Assembly: GCA_963730995.1 (NCBI GenBank)
Contig: CAVSUB010000005.1
Coordinates: 158,179 to 222,178 of the forward strand
DNA from: CAVSUB01 sp963730995
Lineage (GTDB): Bacteria > Acidobacteriota > Vicinamibacteria > Vicinamibacterales > 2-12-FULL-66-21
DNA length: 64,000 nucleotides
Direction: 5' to 3'
The notes under the pieces were generated by a model. That model ran no database searches and had not been told where the DNA came from. It saw nothing but the letters and a program-made list of their open reading frames with translations. Each line of letters begins with the position of its first letter. Positions within the stretch are counted from its first letter, which is position 1. Positions 27,232 to 36,658 of the stretch are shown one piece after another. The position numbers and the translations under genes were made by a program.

Positions 27232-28500
27232 ATGCGCGTGACCGCATGCCTCGCCCTGGCGTCCCTGGCGGCCTGCGCCAGCGTCGGTAAGAAGCCCGAG
27301 CAACCCGATCTGAAGCCCTGGCCGGAAATCCGGCCCGATTTTCGCGTCGAATCGCTGCGGGCGCGCATGCAGGAGTACTCGATCACGTTCGCAGCGGAGG
27401 TCGATCTCGCGGCCACGGCCATCGAGCAACGGGCGGCGGATTCGACAGTCCGGCGCAACGCGGTGCTCTGGAGGGTCCGCGCAATACCCGAGATGCGGAA
27501 GGCGTGCTTTCGGCTGGAGCCGATCGGTGCCCTCGTCGACGCCTGGATCTTCGCACGGCAGATGGATCAGCTCTTCAGCGAGGGCGCCGGCGCAGGCGCC
27601 TTCGGCACATTGCAACCCGAAGCCGTCGGAGTCTCGCGCCGACTCGTCGACCAGATGCGGGAGATCGGCGGCTCGATCGCCGTAACTCCGCAGGCAAGGG
27701 ACGATTTCGAGCACAGATTCATCGATCCGTGGCTTACCGAACATCCCCTCCATGACGTCACGTTCGTCCGCGAATCTCCGATTGCCCGCTTCGCGGAGCA
27801 ATTCCCGGCGCGCGGCGACATGTTCCAGTCCGTCGGCAACCTGGAGCAACTGGCGATCGGCCTCTCCCAGCAGGCGCGTATCTACCTGGCCGATCTGCCG
27901 CGGCAGGTTCGGGGAGAAGTCGACCTGCTGCGCGCTGACATCCTGCCTTCTGAAGATTTCGCGGCGATGCAGCGCGACCTGCACATGAGCGCTGCAGCAG
28001 CGGATCGCATCGCTACGACTGCCGAAGCCCTGCAACCCCTCATCCTGAGCGAGCGACGGGTCGTCCTCGACGAAATCGGACGGCAGCGCGCGCTGGTGAT
28101 GGAGGGCGTTTCCGTCGAACGAGAACGGGCGGTCGGCGCGATCGTCCAGGCGTTTGCCGCGGAACGCACCGAAATACTGCATAGCTTCGAATTGCAGCGG
28201 CTGGCCACGCTCGAGTGGGCGACTGCCGAGCGCCGTGAGGCGATCGCCGACGTCCACCGCGAGCTGGCCGAGTCGATCGAAGCGCTGCGTGCTGAGCGCG
28301 CCGTCGTCGTCAACGACGTACGCCACATCGTCGATATGGTCCTGCTCCGCGTGGCCATATTCCTCGTCGCCGGAGTGTTGCTCGCGCCGCTCGTCGCTCA
28401 CGCCTACGCCCGTGTCTGGCCGCGGCGATGGCGCGACCCGCAGAGACAGTCGCGCGGAGCGGAACCGCGCGACCCTCCTGCACCTCCGCGCTCGACATGA
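27232..28500 (+). CDS. Lipoprotein with coiled-coil region and C-terminal membrane helix, unknown function
   Basis: About 422 residues from ATG 27232, chosen because a lipoprotein signal follows at once (MRVTACLALASLAAC, lipobox Cys15). The middle is helical. The C-terminal third has long charged heptad-like stretches (ERERAVGAIVQAFAAERTEI, AERREAIADVHRELAESIEA) followed by one TM helix (MVLLRVAIFLVAGVLLAPLV) and a basic tail. The topology (lipid anchor plus C-terminal helix) is unusual. I do not recognise the family. The downstream sensor kinase begins 86 bp later, so a link to signalling is possible but unproven. Confidence 0.75.
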   Translation: MRVTACLALASLAACASVGKKPEQPDLKPWPEIRPDFRVESLRARMQEYSITFAAEVDLAATAIEQRAADSTVRRNAVLWRVRAIPEMRKACFRLEPIGALVDAWIFARQMDQLFSEGAGAGAFGTLQPEAVGVSRRLVDQMREIGGSIAVTPQARDDFEHRFIDPWLTEHPLHDVTFVRESPIARFAEQFPARGDMFQSVGNLEQLAIGLSQQARIYLADLPRQVRGEVDLLRADILPSEDFAAMQRDLHMSAAAADRIATTAEALQPLILSERRVVLDEIGRQRALVMEGVSVERERAVGAIVQAFAAERTEILHSFELQRLATLEWATAERREAIADVHRELAESIEALRAERAVVVNDVRHIVDMVLLRVAIFLVAGVLLAPLVAHAYARVWPRRWRDPQRQSRGAEPRDPPAPPRST

Positions 28501-28585
28501 ATTCGCGTTGGTTTAGGACCCGCGGTTCGGTTGACCCTTCGGCAGAGATATGACGAGGACAGTCCCCTAGAATCGGGCGCAACCT

Positions 28586-31500
28586 ATGTCCGTCGAGTGG
28601 CATTTCCTGATCACGTTCAACGAACAGCTGCGACCCTTGAAGGATCCGGTCGAGATCCAGGAGGCTGCCGTCCGCCTGATCGGGGAACATCTCCAGGCCA
28701 GCCGCGTCAACTACGCGCACATCGATGGCGACGAGTTCGTCATCAGCCGGTCCTATGCCGACGGGGTCCCGTCATTCGCAGGTCGAGGTCCGGTCGTCCG
28801 ATTCGGCCAGGCCATCGTCGACGCGTGCCGCCGTGGCGAGACGGTAGCCGTCGATGACGTCAATACGGATCCGCGATTCACGGACGCGGAGCGCGAGCAA
28901 CTGCTCGCAGGCGAGACTGCGGCGTTCGTCGGCACGCCGCTGATCAAGGATGGTCGATGGCTGGCGACATTCGGCGTCCACAGCGCCACGCCGCGGAGCT
29001 GGAGCCGCGAACAGATCGCATTGGTTGAAATCACCGCCGACCGGACGTGGTCGGCCGCGGAGCGGGCCCGCGCGGAAGAGGCGCTGGGCCGGAGCGAGAG
29101 CCGCCAGGCGTTCCTGCGCCGCCTGACCGACACCATCCGCACGCTCGCCGATCCTGCGCGCATGCTTCACGAGACCTGCCGCCTGCTCGGCACCCACCTC
29201 CGCGTCAATCGCGTCGCCTACGGCGAGATTGAAGGCGACGACTGCACCATCGTCCACGACTACGTTGACGGTGTTCCCTCGATGGCGGGCCACGTTCAGT
29301 GGCGCAATCTGGCGGGTAGCCGCACCGCAGACATCCTCAAAGGCTGGACGCTGTCGGTCAATGACACGGCGACGGATTCGCACACGCCAGAGGAGCGCGC
29401 GGCGCTGGAGGCGGCGGGCATCAAGGCCTACATTTGTCCGCTGCTGATCAGGAACGGCCATTTCGTCGGCGCGTTCGGAATTCACAGCCGCTCGCCACGC
29501 GTGTGGACGCCAGACGAGATTGCCCTGGTTCAGGAAGTCGCCGATCGGATCTGGGCGACGCTCGAGCACCGCAAGACGGAAGCCGAGCTGCGCGCGAACG
29601 AAGAGCGCCTGGCGTTTCTTCTCCGGCTGAACGACGCGCTCCGCCCGTTGAGCGGCGCCGCGGCCATCCAGGAAACGGCTGCAAGGCATCTTGGCGAGCA
29701 CCTCGGCGTTGCCCGCGTCGGATACGCTGAACTCGAGGGCCGCGAATACATGATTCGCCGCGAGCACACCCGCGGCGTCGAGCCGCTCGTCGGACCGCCC
29801 GTGCAAATCAGTGTGGGGGCGACGTTGCGCGATGCCCTCCAGCGCGGCGAGACCATCGTTGTCGACGACGTGCAGACAGATCAGCGGCTCAGCGATGACG
29901 AGCGCGCGACGTTCCGGGCGCGGCAGATCGCAACGTTTGTCGGCGCGTCCCTGTTCAAGGACGGGCAGATGGTTGCAGCCTTCGGCGCCAATCACGACGA
30001 GCCGCGCGTGTGGACGGCGTTGGAAATCGAGCTCGTTCGCGAGGTCGCCGAACGGACCTGGGACGCCGTCGAGCGCAGCCGCGCCGAAACGGCACTACAG
30101 GAGCAGAAACAGCGACTCCGCCTCGCGCTCGAAGCTTCGGCCGGCGGCTCATGGACATGGGTCCCCGCGACCAATGAGGTCGACTGGGACCAACGATTCC
30201 GCTCGCTGTACGGTTTTGCGCCCGACGATCCCGCGACACCTGACGCGTGGATGCCGCGCGTGCACGACGACGACCGTCCGGGCGCGCTCGCACTGCTGGA
30301 CGAGGTCTTGACGTCGACAACCAAGGATTCGTGGGAGAACACGTTCCGGATCGTGCGGCCCGACGGAGGAGTCTCATGGATCCAGAGCCGGGGCCGAGCC
30401 GACCGCGACGCCGACGGCAGAGTCACACGGCTCACTGGGCTCGACCTGGACATCACGGAACGCCGCAGGACTGAGGATGCTCTCCAGGCGCGTCGCGACG
30501 AGGAACACGATCGCACCCTGCGAACGCTGCTCGAGACCGCCACGCAGGGAATCGTTTCTGCGGACGCTCGTGGGATGATCGTCTTTGCCAATCGTGCAGT
30601 CGAGGTGATGTTCCGCTGGGCCGCCGAAGAGTTGATCGGCCAACCGATCGAGCGCCTGATGCCATCGATGTTTCCCGACGGCACGAACCATCCGGACGGC
30701 CAGGACCTCGTCGGCATCCGCAAAGACGGGTCCAAGTTTCCAATCGAAGTCACCGTCAATCACGTTCCGACGCGGGGCGGCGGACGCGCATTCGCGTTCG
30801 TGACCGATATCACCGAACGCCGCCGTGCCGCAGGGGCCCTCCAGGAGCGCACGACCGAACTGGAATACCGGACGACGCAACTGAGTCAGATGGCGTGGGA
30901 CCTGACGCTCGCCGAGCACCATGCGCGCGAGCAGATCGCCAGGACGCTGCACGACGGGCTCCAGCAACTCCTGGTCATCGTGGCGTTGAACCTCGAACAG
31001 CAGCTGAAGCGGGAGACCGAGGGCGGAACCGGGCCAAGCGAGCTGCTTGCAGAGGCGAAGCAGCAGCTCGATGAAGCCATGGCCGTGGCGCGGTCGCTGA
31101 ACGTCGAGCTGTTTCCTCCCGTGCTGCAGCGTTCGGGGCTTCCCGCCGCCTTGACGTGGCTGGCGAAATGGACACACGAGAAGTACAAGCTGAGTGTCCA
31201 TCACCACGTCGATCCGCGCGCGGATTCCGCGCGGAAGGATGTCCGCACACTGCTCTTCGAGTCGGTCAGAGAACTTCTGTTCAACGCGATCAAATACGCG
31301 CAGACGGATCGAGTGACGTTGGCGCTGGAGCTCGATGCCGGCGATCAGCTGTGCATCACGGTGACCGATCAGGGGGTCGGGTTCGAGCCGGCGAGGCTGG
31401 ACGATCGATCGGCCGTCCAGGTGGGCTGGGGCCTCTTCCGCATACGAGAGCGGCTGACGCTGCTCGGCGGCCGCATGGACATCGACAGCGCGCCGGGAAG

Positions 31501-32020
31501 GGGGACTCGGGTCCGTCTCGTCGCGCCGCGCGACGCGGCGCCGGACACCGTCGCCGCCGCGAACGAGTTGAGGTTCGCTCTGACCGGAGCGGTATCGGCG
31601 GTCGACGCTGAACGCGCGCTCCCGGAGGCGCTCAGGATTCTCATCGTCGACGATCATTCAGCGGTGAGGCGTGCGCTGCGAGAGATGCTCCATCAGCGGC
31701 CGCATCTCTCCGTGGTCGGCGAAGCGTCCGACGGTTTCGAGGCCATCGCCCACGCGCATACGCTGCGGCCCGATGTCATCCTCATGGATGTCTCGATGCC
31801 GCACATGGACGGTGTCGAGGCGACGGCGCGCATTCACACCGAGCTCCCAGACATCCGGATTCTCGGGGTGTCCATGCTGGCTCGGAATGAGACCGCGGAC
31901 GCGATCGAGCATGCAGGGGCAGCAGGCTTCTTTGTGAAGGGGACCGACACGCAGCGCTTGATCGATCACCTCCTGGCCTTTCACGCATCCCGGGCCGGTG
32001 GCGATCGCGCGGGTTCGTAG
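28586..32020 (+). CDS. Hybrid histidine kinase: three GAF, two PAS, HisKA_3, HATPase, C-terminal receiver
   Basis: 1144 residues, soluble (no TM segment). Three tandem GAF domains (~10-490) repeat the same pattern (NYAHIDGDEFVISRSYADGV / AYGEIEGDDCTIVHDYVDGV / GYAELEGREYMIRREHTRGV). Two PAS domains follow (~500-625 and ~640-750), then a NarL-type HisKA_3 with phosphoacceptor His in ARTLHDGLQQ (~789) and an HATPase (~860-1000; DQGVGFEPARL, GWGLFRIRERL). A C-terminal receiver from ~1016 has LIVDDH, phospho-acceptor in LMDVSMP (~1066) and Lys in FFVKG. The next gene, a lone receiver, starts inside its stop (TAGTG). A cytoplasmic phosphorelay sensor, ligand unknown. Confidence 0.92.
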   Translation: MSVEWHFLITFNEQLRPLKDPVEIQEAAVRLIGEHLQASRVNYAHIDGDEFVISRSYADGVPSFAGRGPVVRFGQAIVDACRRGETVAVDDVNTDPRFTDAEREQLLAGETAAFVGTPLIKDGRWLATFGVHSATPRSWSREQIALVEITADRTWSAAERARAEEALGRSESRQAFLRRLTDTIRTLADPARMLHETCRLLGTHLRVNRVAYGEIEGDDCTIVHDYVDGVPSMAGHVQWRNLAGSRTADILKGWTLSVNDTATDSHTPEERAALEAAGIKAYICPLLIRNGHFVGAFGIHSRSPRVWTPDEIALVQEVADRIWATLEHRKTEAELRANEERLAFLLRLNDALRPLSGAAAIQETAARHLGEHLGVARVGYAELEGREYMIRREHTRGVEPLVGPPVQISVGATLRDALQRGETIVVDDVQTDQRLSDDERATFRARQIATFVGASLFKDGQMVAAFGANHDEPRVWTALEIELVREVAERTWDAVERSRAETALQEQKQRLRLALEASAGGSWTWVPATNEVDWDQRFRSLYGFAPDDPATPDAWMPRVHDDDRPGALALLDEVLTSTTKDSWENTFRIVRPDGGVSWIQSRGRADRDADGRVTRLTGLDLDITERRRTEDALQARRDEEHDRTLRTLLETATQGIVSADARGMIVFANRAVEVMFRWAAEELIGQPIERLMPSMFPDGTNHPDGQDLVGIRKDGSKFPIEVTVNHVPTRGGGRAFAFVTDITERRRAAGALQERTTELEYRTTQLSQMAWDLTLAEHHAREQIARTLHDGLQQLLVIVALNLEQQLKRETEGGTGPSELLAEAKQQLDEAMAVARSLNVELFPPVLQRSGLPAALTWLAKWTHEKYKLSVHHHVDPRADSARKDVRTLLFESVRELLFNAIKYAQTDRVTLALELDAGDQLCITVTDQGVGFEPARLDDRSAVQVGWGLFRIRERLTLLGGRMDIDSAPGRGTRVRLVAPRDAAPDTVAAANELRFALTGAVSAVDAERALPEALRILIVDDHSAVRRALREMLHQRPHLSVVGEASDGFEAIAHAHTLRPDVILMDVSMPHMDGVEATARIHTELPDIRILGVSMLARNETADAIEHAGAAGFFVKGTDTQRLIDHLLAFHASRAGGDRAGS

Positions 32021-32391
32021 TGCCGACTCGCCCACGCGTCCTGCTCGTCGACGATCATCCAGGCATCGTGCGGGCGCTCAGCCGTCTGCTCTCGACCGAC
32101 TGCGACGTGGTTGGCGTCATGGCCGACGGCCGCGAAGCCGCCGACGCCGCAGCGCGGCTTCAGCCGGTCGTGATCGTGGTGGACCTGAACCTGCCGGACG
32201 TCAGTGGGCTGGATGTCTGCCGCCAGATCACGCACAACAATCCGCGCGTGAAAGTCATCGTGATCAGCGCCAGGATCGATGAAGCCATCAGGGATGAGGC
32301 GCTGGCGGCTGGCGCATCGGGCTTCTTCGAGAAGTCAGCGGCAAACGAGCTAGTCGTCGCCATCAGACGGATATGGACGGAGTGGACGTGA
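32020..32391 (+). CDS. Stand-alone response-regulator receiver
   Basis: 123 residues, a single receiver domain: VLLVDDH at the N-terminus, phospho-Asp in VVDLNLPD, Ser in VISAR, Lys in FFEKSA. It has a GTG start overlapping the hybrid kinase's TAG by one base, so it is almost certainly its partner. No output domain. Close in sequence to the receivers at 38533 and 40277, suggesting local duplication. Confidence 0.88.
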   Translation: MPTRPRVLLVDDHPGIVRALSRLLSTDCDVVGVMADGREAADAAARLQPVVIVVDLNLPDVSGLDVCRQITHNNPRVKVIVISARIDEAIRDEALAAGASGFFEKSAANELVVAIRRIWTEWT

Positions 32392-32394
32392 CAG

Positions 32395-33093
32395 TCATTT
32401 CTTCTTGAACGCGTCTTTGACCTGCTCTCTGATGTCCTTGTAGTTCTTTGACAGCAGTTTCTCTTCGTCGTCGGTCAGGATTCGGAATGGCACGCGCACG
32501 AGACTGTTCTGGAACTTCACGTTGAGCCAATGCTGGCCGTACGTGATGCCGCCCGGCACGTGGAAATAGAGCCGACCGAGGCAGGCGCGGTCGGAGCTCA
32601 ACTCAACCTCGTCGAACGGCGTCGCTGGCGAATCCAGATCGGCGAAGAAACCGATGCGGCACGCCCTGTTCGCGCCCGGAGGAAAGTAGTTGATCGAGTC
32701 GCGCTGAACCTTCGCCCGATTCTGCAACGCACTGGTGTTCCCCGCCCGGTGCTCGGTGACCGACGGCAAGGGAAGCGTCTTGCCGTCAGGCGTCTCGATA
32801 GACAGCGCGTCGCGGGTCAACTTGAAGGACGGCATCTTCTCGCGAAGCGTGATACCGACGTCGAGGAGCATCCACTCCTCACCGACCGACCGGTTGGTGG
32901 CCTGGTATCCGAGGATCACGTAACCCTCGTTGTTGTACGCAGCTCGAACGAACTTCCCCTCCATGGTGTAGACCTGCGGCACGCCGGGTTGGGGCAAGGC
33001 GATGGGCTGCTTGGTCTGACCCGCCGGAGCAACGGAGGCCCCGATGAAAACCAGGACGGCGAGAACGAGTGCTGGACCGATCCCGTTTTTCAT
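32395..33093 (-). CDS. Secreted protein of unknown function
   Basis: 232 residues. ATG 33093 was chosen for the aggaggtttc ribosome site and the signal peptide (MKNGIGPALVLAVLVFIGASVAPAG). A single beta-rich domain follows (VYTMEGKFVRAAYNNEGYVILGY, WMLLDVGITLRE, SALQNRAKVQRDSINYFPPG, LGRLYFHVPGGITYG), ending in a highly basic helix (NYKDIREQVKDAFKKK). It converges on the receiver gene with 3 bp between stops. No characterised family recognised. Confidence 0.75.
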   Translation of the reverse strand: MKNGIGPALVLAVLVFIGASVAPAGQTKQPIALPQPGVPQVYTMEGKFVRAAYNNEGYVILGYQATNRSVGEEWMLLDVGITLREKMPSFKLTRDALSIETPDGKTLPLPSVTEHRAGNTSALQNRAKVQRDSINYFPPGANRACRIGFFADLDSPATPFDEVELSSDRACLGRLYFHVPGGITYGQHWLNVKFQNSLVRVPFRILTDDEEKLLSKNYKDIREQVKDAFKKK

Positions 33094-33468
33094 GAAACCT
33101 CCTGTGTCGTACGGCTCGCGTGCGGTGAGCAGATCGCCTCCGCATCCGCCGTCGGAATGATTGTGAGCAAATATCGCGGGGCCGCTCGAAAATCCAGCGG
33201 GCGATTCTTGTGAGCGTTCGGAGCACAGAGTATGCCAGCGACGTGACCGCACCGGAACGTGGTCACTCCACAGAACGTCACGGGTCGCTATCCGACCGCC
33301 TGCGTGCGCAGCGTCCGCCATCGTGACCGCGCGAAGGTTGGTGACAGCCGGCTGTCACCAATCTCAGCCATTCGGAGTGACGCAGCCGAAGCCAATTTCG
33401 CCGGAGCTGCTTGCAGCCGCAGGCCGGGAAAGATCGGAATTTACCAACGGGCAATAGGTCTCCATGTG

Positions 33469-33499
33469 ACATTACCGTTACTTAGATAGGTTGTAATGT
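33469..33499. promoter_or_regulatory. Inverted repeat acattac-N17-gtaatgt upstream of TonB receptor
   Basis: Perfect 7-bp arms (33469-33475 and 33493-33499) in A+T-rich DNA ~115 bp before the receptor start; a candidate operator. The regulator is unknown. Confidence 0.35.
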
Positions 33500-33506
33500 G
33501 TAGCTC

Positions 33507-33526
33507 AAGAGTGGCTATCCACTCTT
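33507..33526 (+). terminator. Hairpin with short T-tract in the TonB receptor leader
   Basis: Perfect 8-bp stem aagagtgg/ccactctt with a 4-nt loop (ctat), followed by ttgtt. Reads as a weak intrinsic terminator on the plus strand. As no plus-strand gene ends nearby, it may act as an attenuator of the downstream receptor mRNA. Confidence 0.4.
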
Positions 33527-33611
33527 TTGTTAAGAAATTACCGGTTATTGATGTTCACCGAGGCTCGTGACCGCCTACAATCGGCACCGGCGTGTGGTCC
33601 GTTGAGGTGCA

Positions 33612-36600
33612 ATGCCCGAGACTCTTCAGAAATGCCGTCAACGGAGGGTCGGCGGATGGCGCGGGATGCTCGTCACCGCACTGATGGTGAGCACGTCGAC
33701 CCCGGTCAGAGCGCAGGCCTTTGCGTCGCTGCAGGGGCGTGTCTTCGACCCGCTTGGAGCGCTCGTTCCAGGCGCCATCATCCGCGTGCAGGATGAGTCC
33801 AGCGGTTTCGATGTGTCGGTTCGCGCGGATTCCGAGGCGCGTTACTACGTCTTTGCCATTCCCAACGGCACGTACACGGTCACGGCGGCGGCGCCGGGAT
33901 TTCGCGCCGAACGCATCGACGCCCTGAACGTCGACGTTGGCCGGACGGTGGTGCGCGACTTCCACCTGGCGATTGGCGACGTGGCGGAGACAGTGAGCGT
34001 TCGTTCGGAGACGCCGCTGGTCGATCGGGCGAGCCCAACGGTCGGCCATGTCGTCACCGGGGAGACCGTGCAGCAGATCCCCCTCAATGGCCGCCACTTC
34101 ACCGATCTCGGCCTGCTCGTGCCCGGATCGGTGTCGCCTTCGCAGGCGGGGTTTTCTTCGCGGCCGATTCGAGGCGTCGGCGCGCTCGCGTTCAACACCG
34201 CCGGCAATCGTGAAGAGGCGGTCGCGTTCGAGGTCAACGGCGTGTCGACCAACAACATGACGTTCGGCTCGCTGATCTTCGAGCCTCCTCTCTCGAGCAT
34301 CGCGGAATTCAAGGTCGACAACTCGGTCTTCGGTGCCGGGCACGGTCACGTGTCCGGCGCGGTGGTCAACATCGTCACCCGAGCGGGCAGCGACGCCTTT
34401 CGCGGCGAAGCGTTCGAGTTCTATCGAAATGATGCGCTCGACGCGCGCAACTTCTTCGAGTTCACGTCCAGGAATCCGCACCCCTTCGACCGGAACCAGT
34501 TCGGCGGATCGGTCGGTGGCCCGATCAGGCGCGACCGGACATTCTTTTTTGGCTCCTACGAAGGGCTCAGGCAGCGGCAAGGAGTCGACCTGAACAGCCT
34601 CGTCCTCAGCGACCAGCAGCGCGCATCACCAACGAACCCGGCCATTCGGCAGTTGATTCCGCTAATCCCTCGCGCCAACTTCTTCGATTCGAACGGGACG
34701 CCGCGATTCGTCGGTTCGGCTCCCGCTGTCGCGGATGCCGACCGGTGGACCATTGATGGCCGGCACAGCGCCGGAACCAGGGACCGCTTCCAGGTCTTCT
34801 ACGGAAGCCAGCTCGTCCGCTCGGTCGAGCCCGGGGCACAAGGCAACAGCATCCCGGGATTCGGCAGCGTGTCGCACCCGTCAAGGAGCATCCTGACGAT
34901 CGGCGAAACGCACGCGTTCGGAACCGCAACTGTGAACGAGGCCCGGTTTGGACGGAGCGGGCTGGTAGGCGGAACGCTTCCAGCTGCTGCGCTGAATCCC
35001 ACGGACTTCAGCATCGCGAATGGGGTCACGCGCCCGATCGGCTTGCCGCAGATGATCGTGGCGGGCGATCTCAACTTCGGCGGCCCGGGCCCCCTCCCCC
35101 AGGGCCGAACCGATACGTCGTATGTTCTGGTCGATACATTCAGCCATGCGCGCGGCCGCCATTCGATGACACTTGGCGGCGAGTACCGGCATTTCGTCAA
35201 CGAGAACTTCGCCGAGGGCACCGGCGTGTTCAACTTTCCGAGCGTCGATGCCTTCCTGAATGGAACGGCGAATGCCTTCAACACCACGCTCGGTGAGCGA
35301 ACGAGCGTCATCGACCAGCGCGCCATGGGGTTGTTCGTCGAGGACAGGATGACGCTGAGCAATAGCCTCACGCTCACACTCGGGATGCGCTACGAGTGGC
35401 ACGTCACGCCCACGGAGCGGGACAACCGGTTCGTCGTGTTCGACGCGTCGAGCGCGTCGCTGGTGCGTGTCGGCGTCGACGTTGACAGCATCTACCAGCA
35501 GAACAATCGAAACCTGGAACCGCGAGTGGGCGTCACGTGGGGTCTCTCGTCTGACGGTCGAACGGTGTTGCGCGCGGCCTATGGCCGAGCGGCGGACGAG
35601 CCCGGCACGACGGCTGTTCGCGACACCGCCGGGAATCCGCCCTTCGCGCGGCCACTCACGGCGACCGGCCCGATTCCCCTCATGAGCGCCATCGAGACAA
35701 CGGGACCCGCAAGCCTCAGCCCGGCCACCGTCGATTTCCGGTTCCGGAACGCGTCGATGCAGTCGTGGAATGCGAACGTGCAGCGGCAACTGTCGCGCGA
35801 CCTGGCCGCGACCATCGGCTATTCCGGCTCACACGGCGCAAACCTGCGCATCTCGCGCAATCTCAATCAGCCGGTTGCCGGCGTGCTGCCATTCCCCGTG
35901 GTGGCGGCCTCCAGCCCTATTCTTCCCGGCACAGCGCTCGGCAACATCACCCAGGTAGAGACCAGCGGGTTCTCGAACTACTACAGCGTGTGGGCGGCCG
36001 TGACCAAGCGCCTCTCGCGCGGTCTACAGGTCGATACCTCTTACACGTGGTCGAAGTCGCTCGACACCAACTCTCTCAATTCGTCCGGCTTCGCCGTTCA
36101 GGACGGCTATGACATTCCCAGCCAGTACGGGCTGTCCGATTTCGATGCTCGACATCGATTCGTCTTGAGCGCAACCTATCTCGTGCCGTTCACGGGCCAT
36201 GCCCTGACCCGCGGCTGGCAGCTGGCAACGGTCGTTCAGTCGCAGAGCGGCAATCCCGTGAACATCGTCACCAGCAACAGCAGCCTGAATGGTGTCCCGA
36301 ACAGCGTGCGCCCCGATGTCACCGGACGAATACGGATCATCGGTTCGGTGGATCAGTGGTTCGATCCGTCTGCGTTCGTGGCCGGCAATCACTTCGGCAA
36401 CCTGGGACGGAATGTCGTGATTGGACCGACCTTCAACAATGTGGACCTGTCGGTGATCAAGAACGACCGGCCCGGAAGGCGCCTTGCTATGCAGTTTCGA
36501 GTGGATGCGTTCGACGTGTTCAACCATCCCAACTTCGGCCCGCCGGGCAATATCGTCGACAGCCCGACGTTCGGCAGGATCACGAGGACGCGGCTGCCCA

Positions 36601-36656
36601 CCGGCGAAGCAGGCTCCTCCCGCCAGATTCAACTGGCAGTACGGCTGTCCTTCTGA
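33612..36656 (+). CDS. Oar-like TonB-dependent outer-membrane receptor
   Basis: 1014 residues; gaggtg ribosome site 6 bp upstream. Signal peptide (core MLVTALMVSTSTPVRA-Q), carboxypeptidase-regulatory-like beta-sandwich (~36-120; LQGRVFDPLGALVPGAII, GTYTVTAAAPGF), TonB plug (~130-250; QQIPLNGRHFTDLGLLVPG, FEVNGVSTNNM, FGAGHGHVSGAVVNIVTRAG), then a large barrel ending in ...IQLAVRLSF with the C-terminal Phe needed for BAM recognition. This architecture is very common in Acidobacteriota; substrates are usually large glycans or peptides and cannot be told here. The sensor kinase starts 2 nt after its stop, an intimate operon. Confidence 0.93.
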   Translation: MPETLQKCRQRRVGGWRGMLVTALMVSTSTPVRAQAFASLQGRVFDPLGALVPGAIIRVQDESSGFDVSVRADSEARYYVFAIPNGTYTVTAAAPGFRAERIDALNVDVGRTVVRDFHLAIGDVAETVSVRSETPLVDRASPTVGHVVTGETVQQIPLNGRHFTDLGLLVPGSVSPSQAGFSSRPIRGVGALAFNTAGNREEAVAFEVNGVSTNNMTFGSLIFEPPLSSIAEFKVDNSVFGAGHGHVSGAVVNIVTRAGSDAFRGEAFEFYRNDALDARNFFEFTSRNPHPFDRNQFGGSVGGPIRRDRTFFFGSYEGLRQRQGVDLNSLVLSDQQRASPTNPAIRQLIPLIPRANFFDSNGTPRFVGSAPAVADADRWTIDGRHSAGTRDRFQVFYGSQLVRSVEPGAQGNSIPGFGSVSHPSRSILTIGETHAFGTATVNEARFGRSGLVGGTLPAAALNPTDFSIANGVTRPIGLPQMIVAGDLNFGGPGPLPQGRTDTSYVLVDTFSHARGRHSMTLGGEYRHFVNENFAEGTGVFNFPSVDAFLNGTANAFNTTLGERTSVIDQRAMGLFVEDRMTLSNSLTLTLGMRYEWHVTPTERDNRFVVFDASSASLVRVGVDVDSIYQQNNRNLEPRVGVTWGLSSDGRTVLRAAYGRAADEPGTTAVRDTAGNPPFARPLTATGPIPLMSAIETTGPASLSPATVDFRFRNASMQSWNANVQRQLSRDLAATIGYSGSHGANLRISRNLNQPVAGVLPFPVVAASSPILPGTALGNITQVETSGFSNYYSVWAAVTKRLSRGLQVDTSYTWSKSLDTNSLNSSGFAVQDGYDIPSQYGLSDFDARHRFVLSATYLVPFTGHALTRGWQLATVVQSQSGNPVNIVTSNSSLNGVPNSVRPDVTGRIRIIGSVDQWFDPSAFVAGNHFGNLGRNVVIGPTFNNVDLSVIKNDRPGRRLAMQFRVDAFDVFNHPNFGPPGNIVDSPTFGRITRTRLPTGEAGSSRQIQLAVRLSF

Positions 36657-36658
36657 AG

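Larger units (their letters stand above)
33094..33611. other. Long leader/intergenic region before the TonB receptor, ~520 bp
   Basis: The only clearly A+T-rich stretch of the window lies at 33470-33545, with an inverted repeat and a strong hairpin listed separately. No gene supported. Confidence 0.55.
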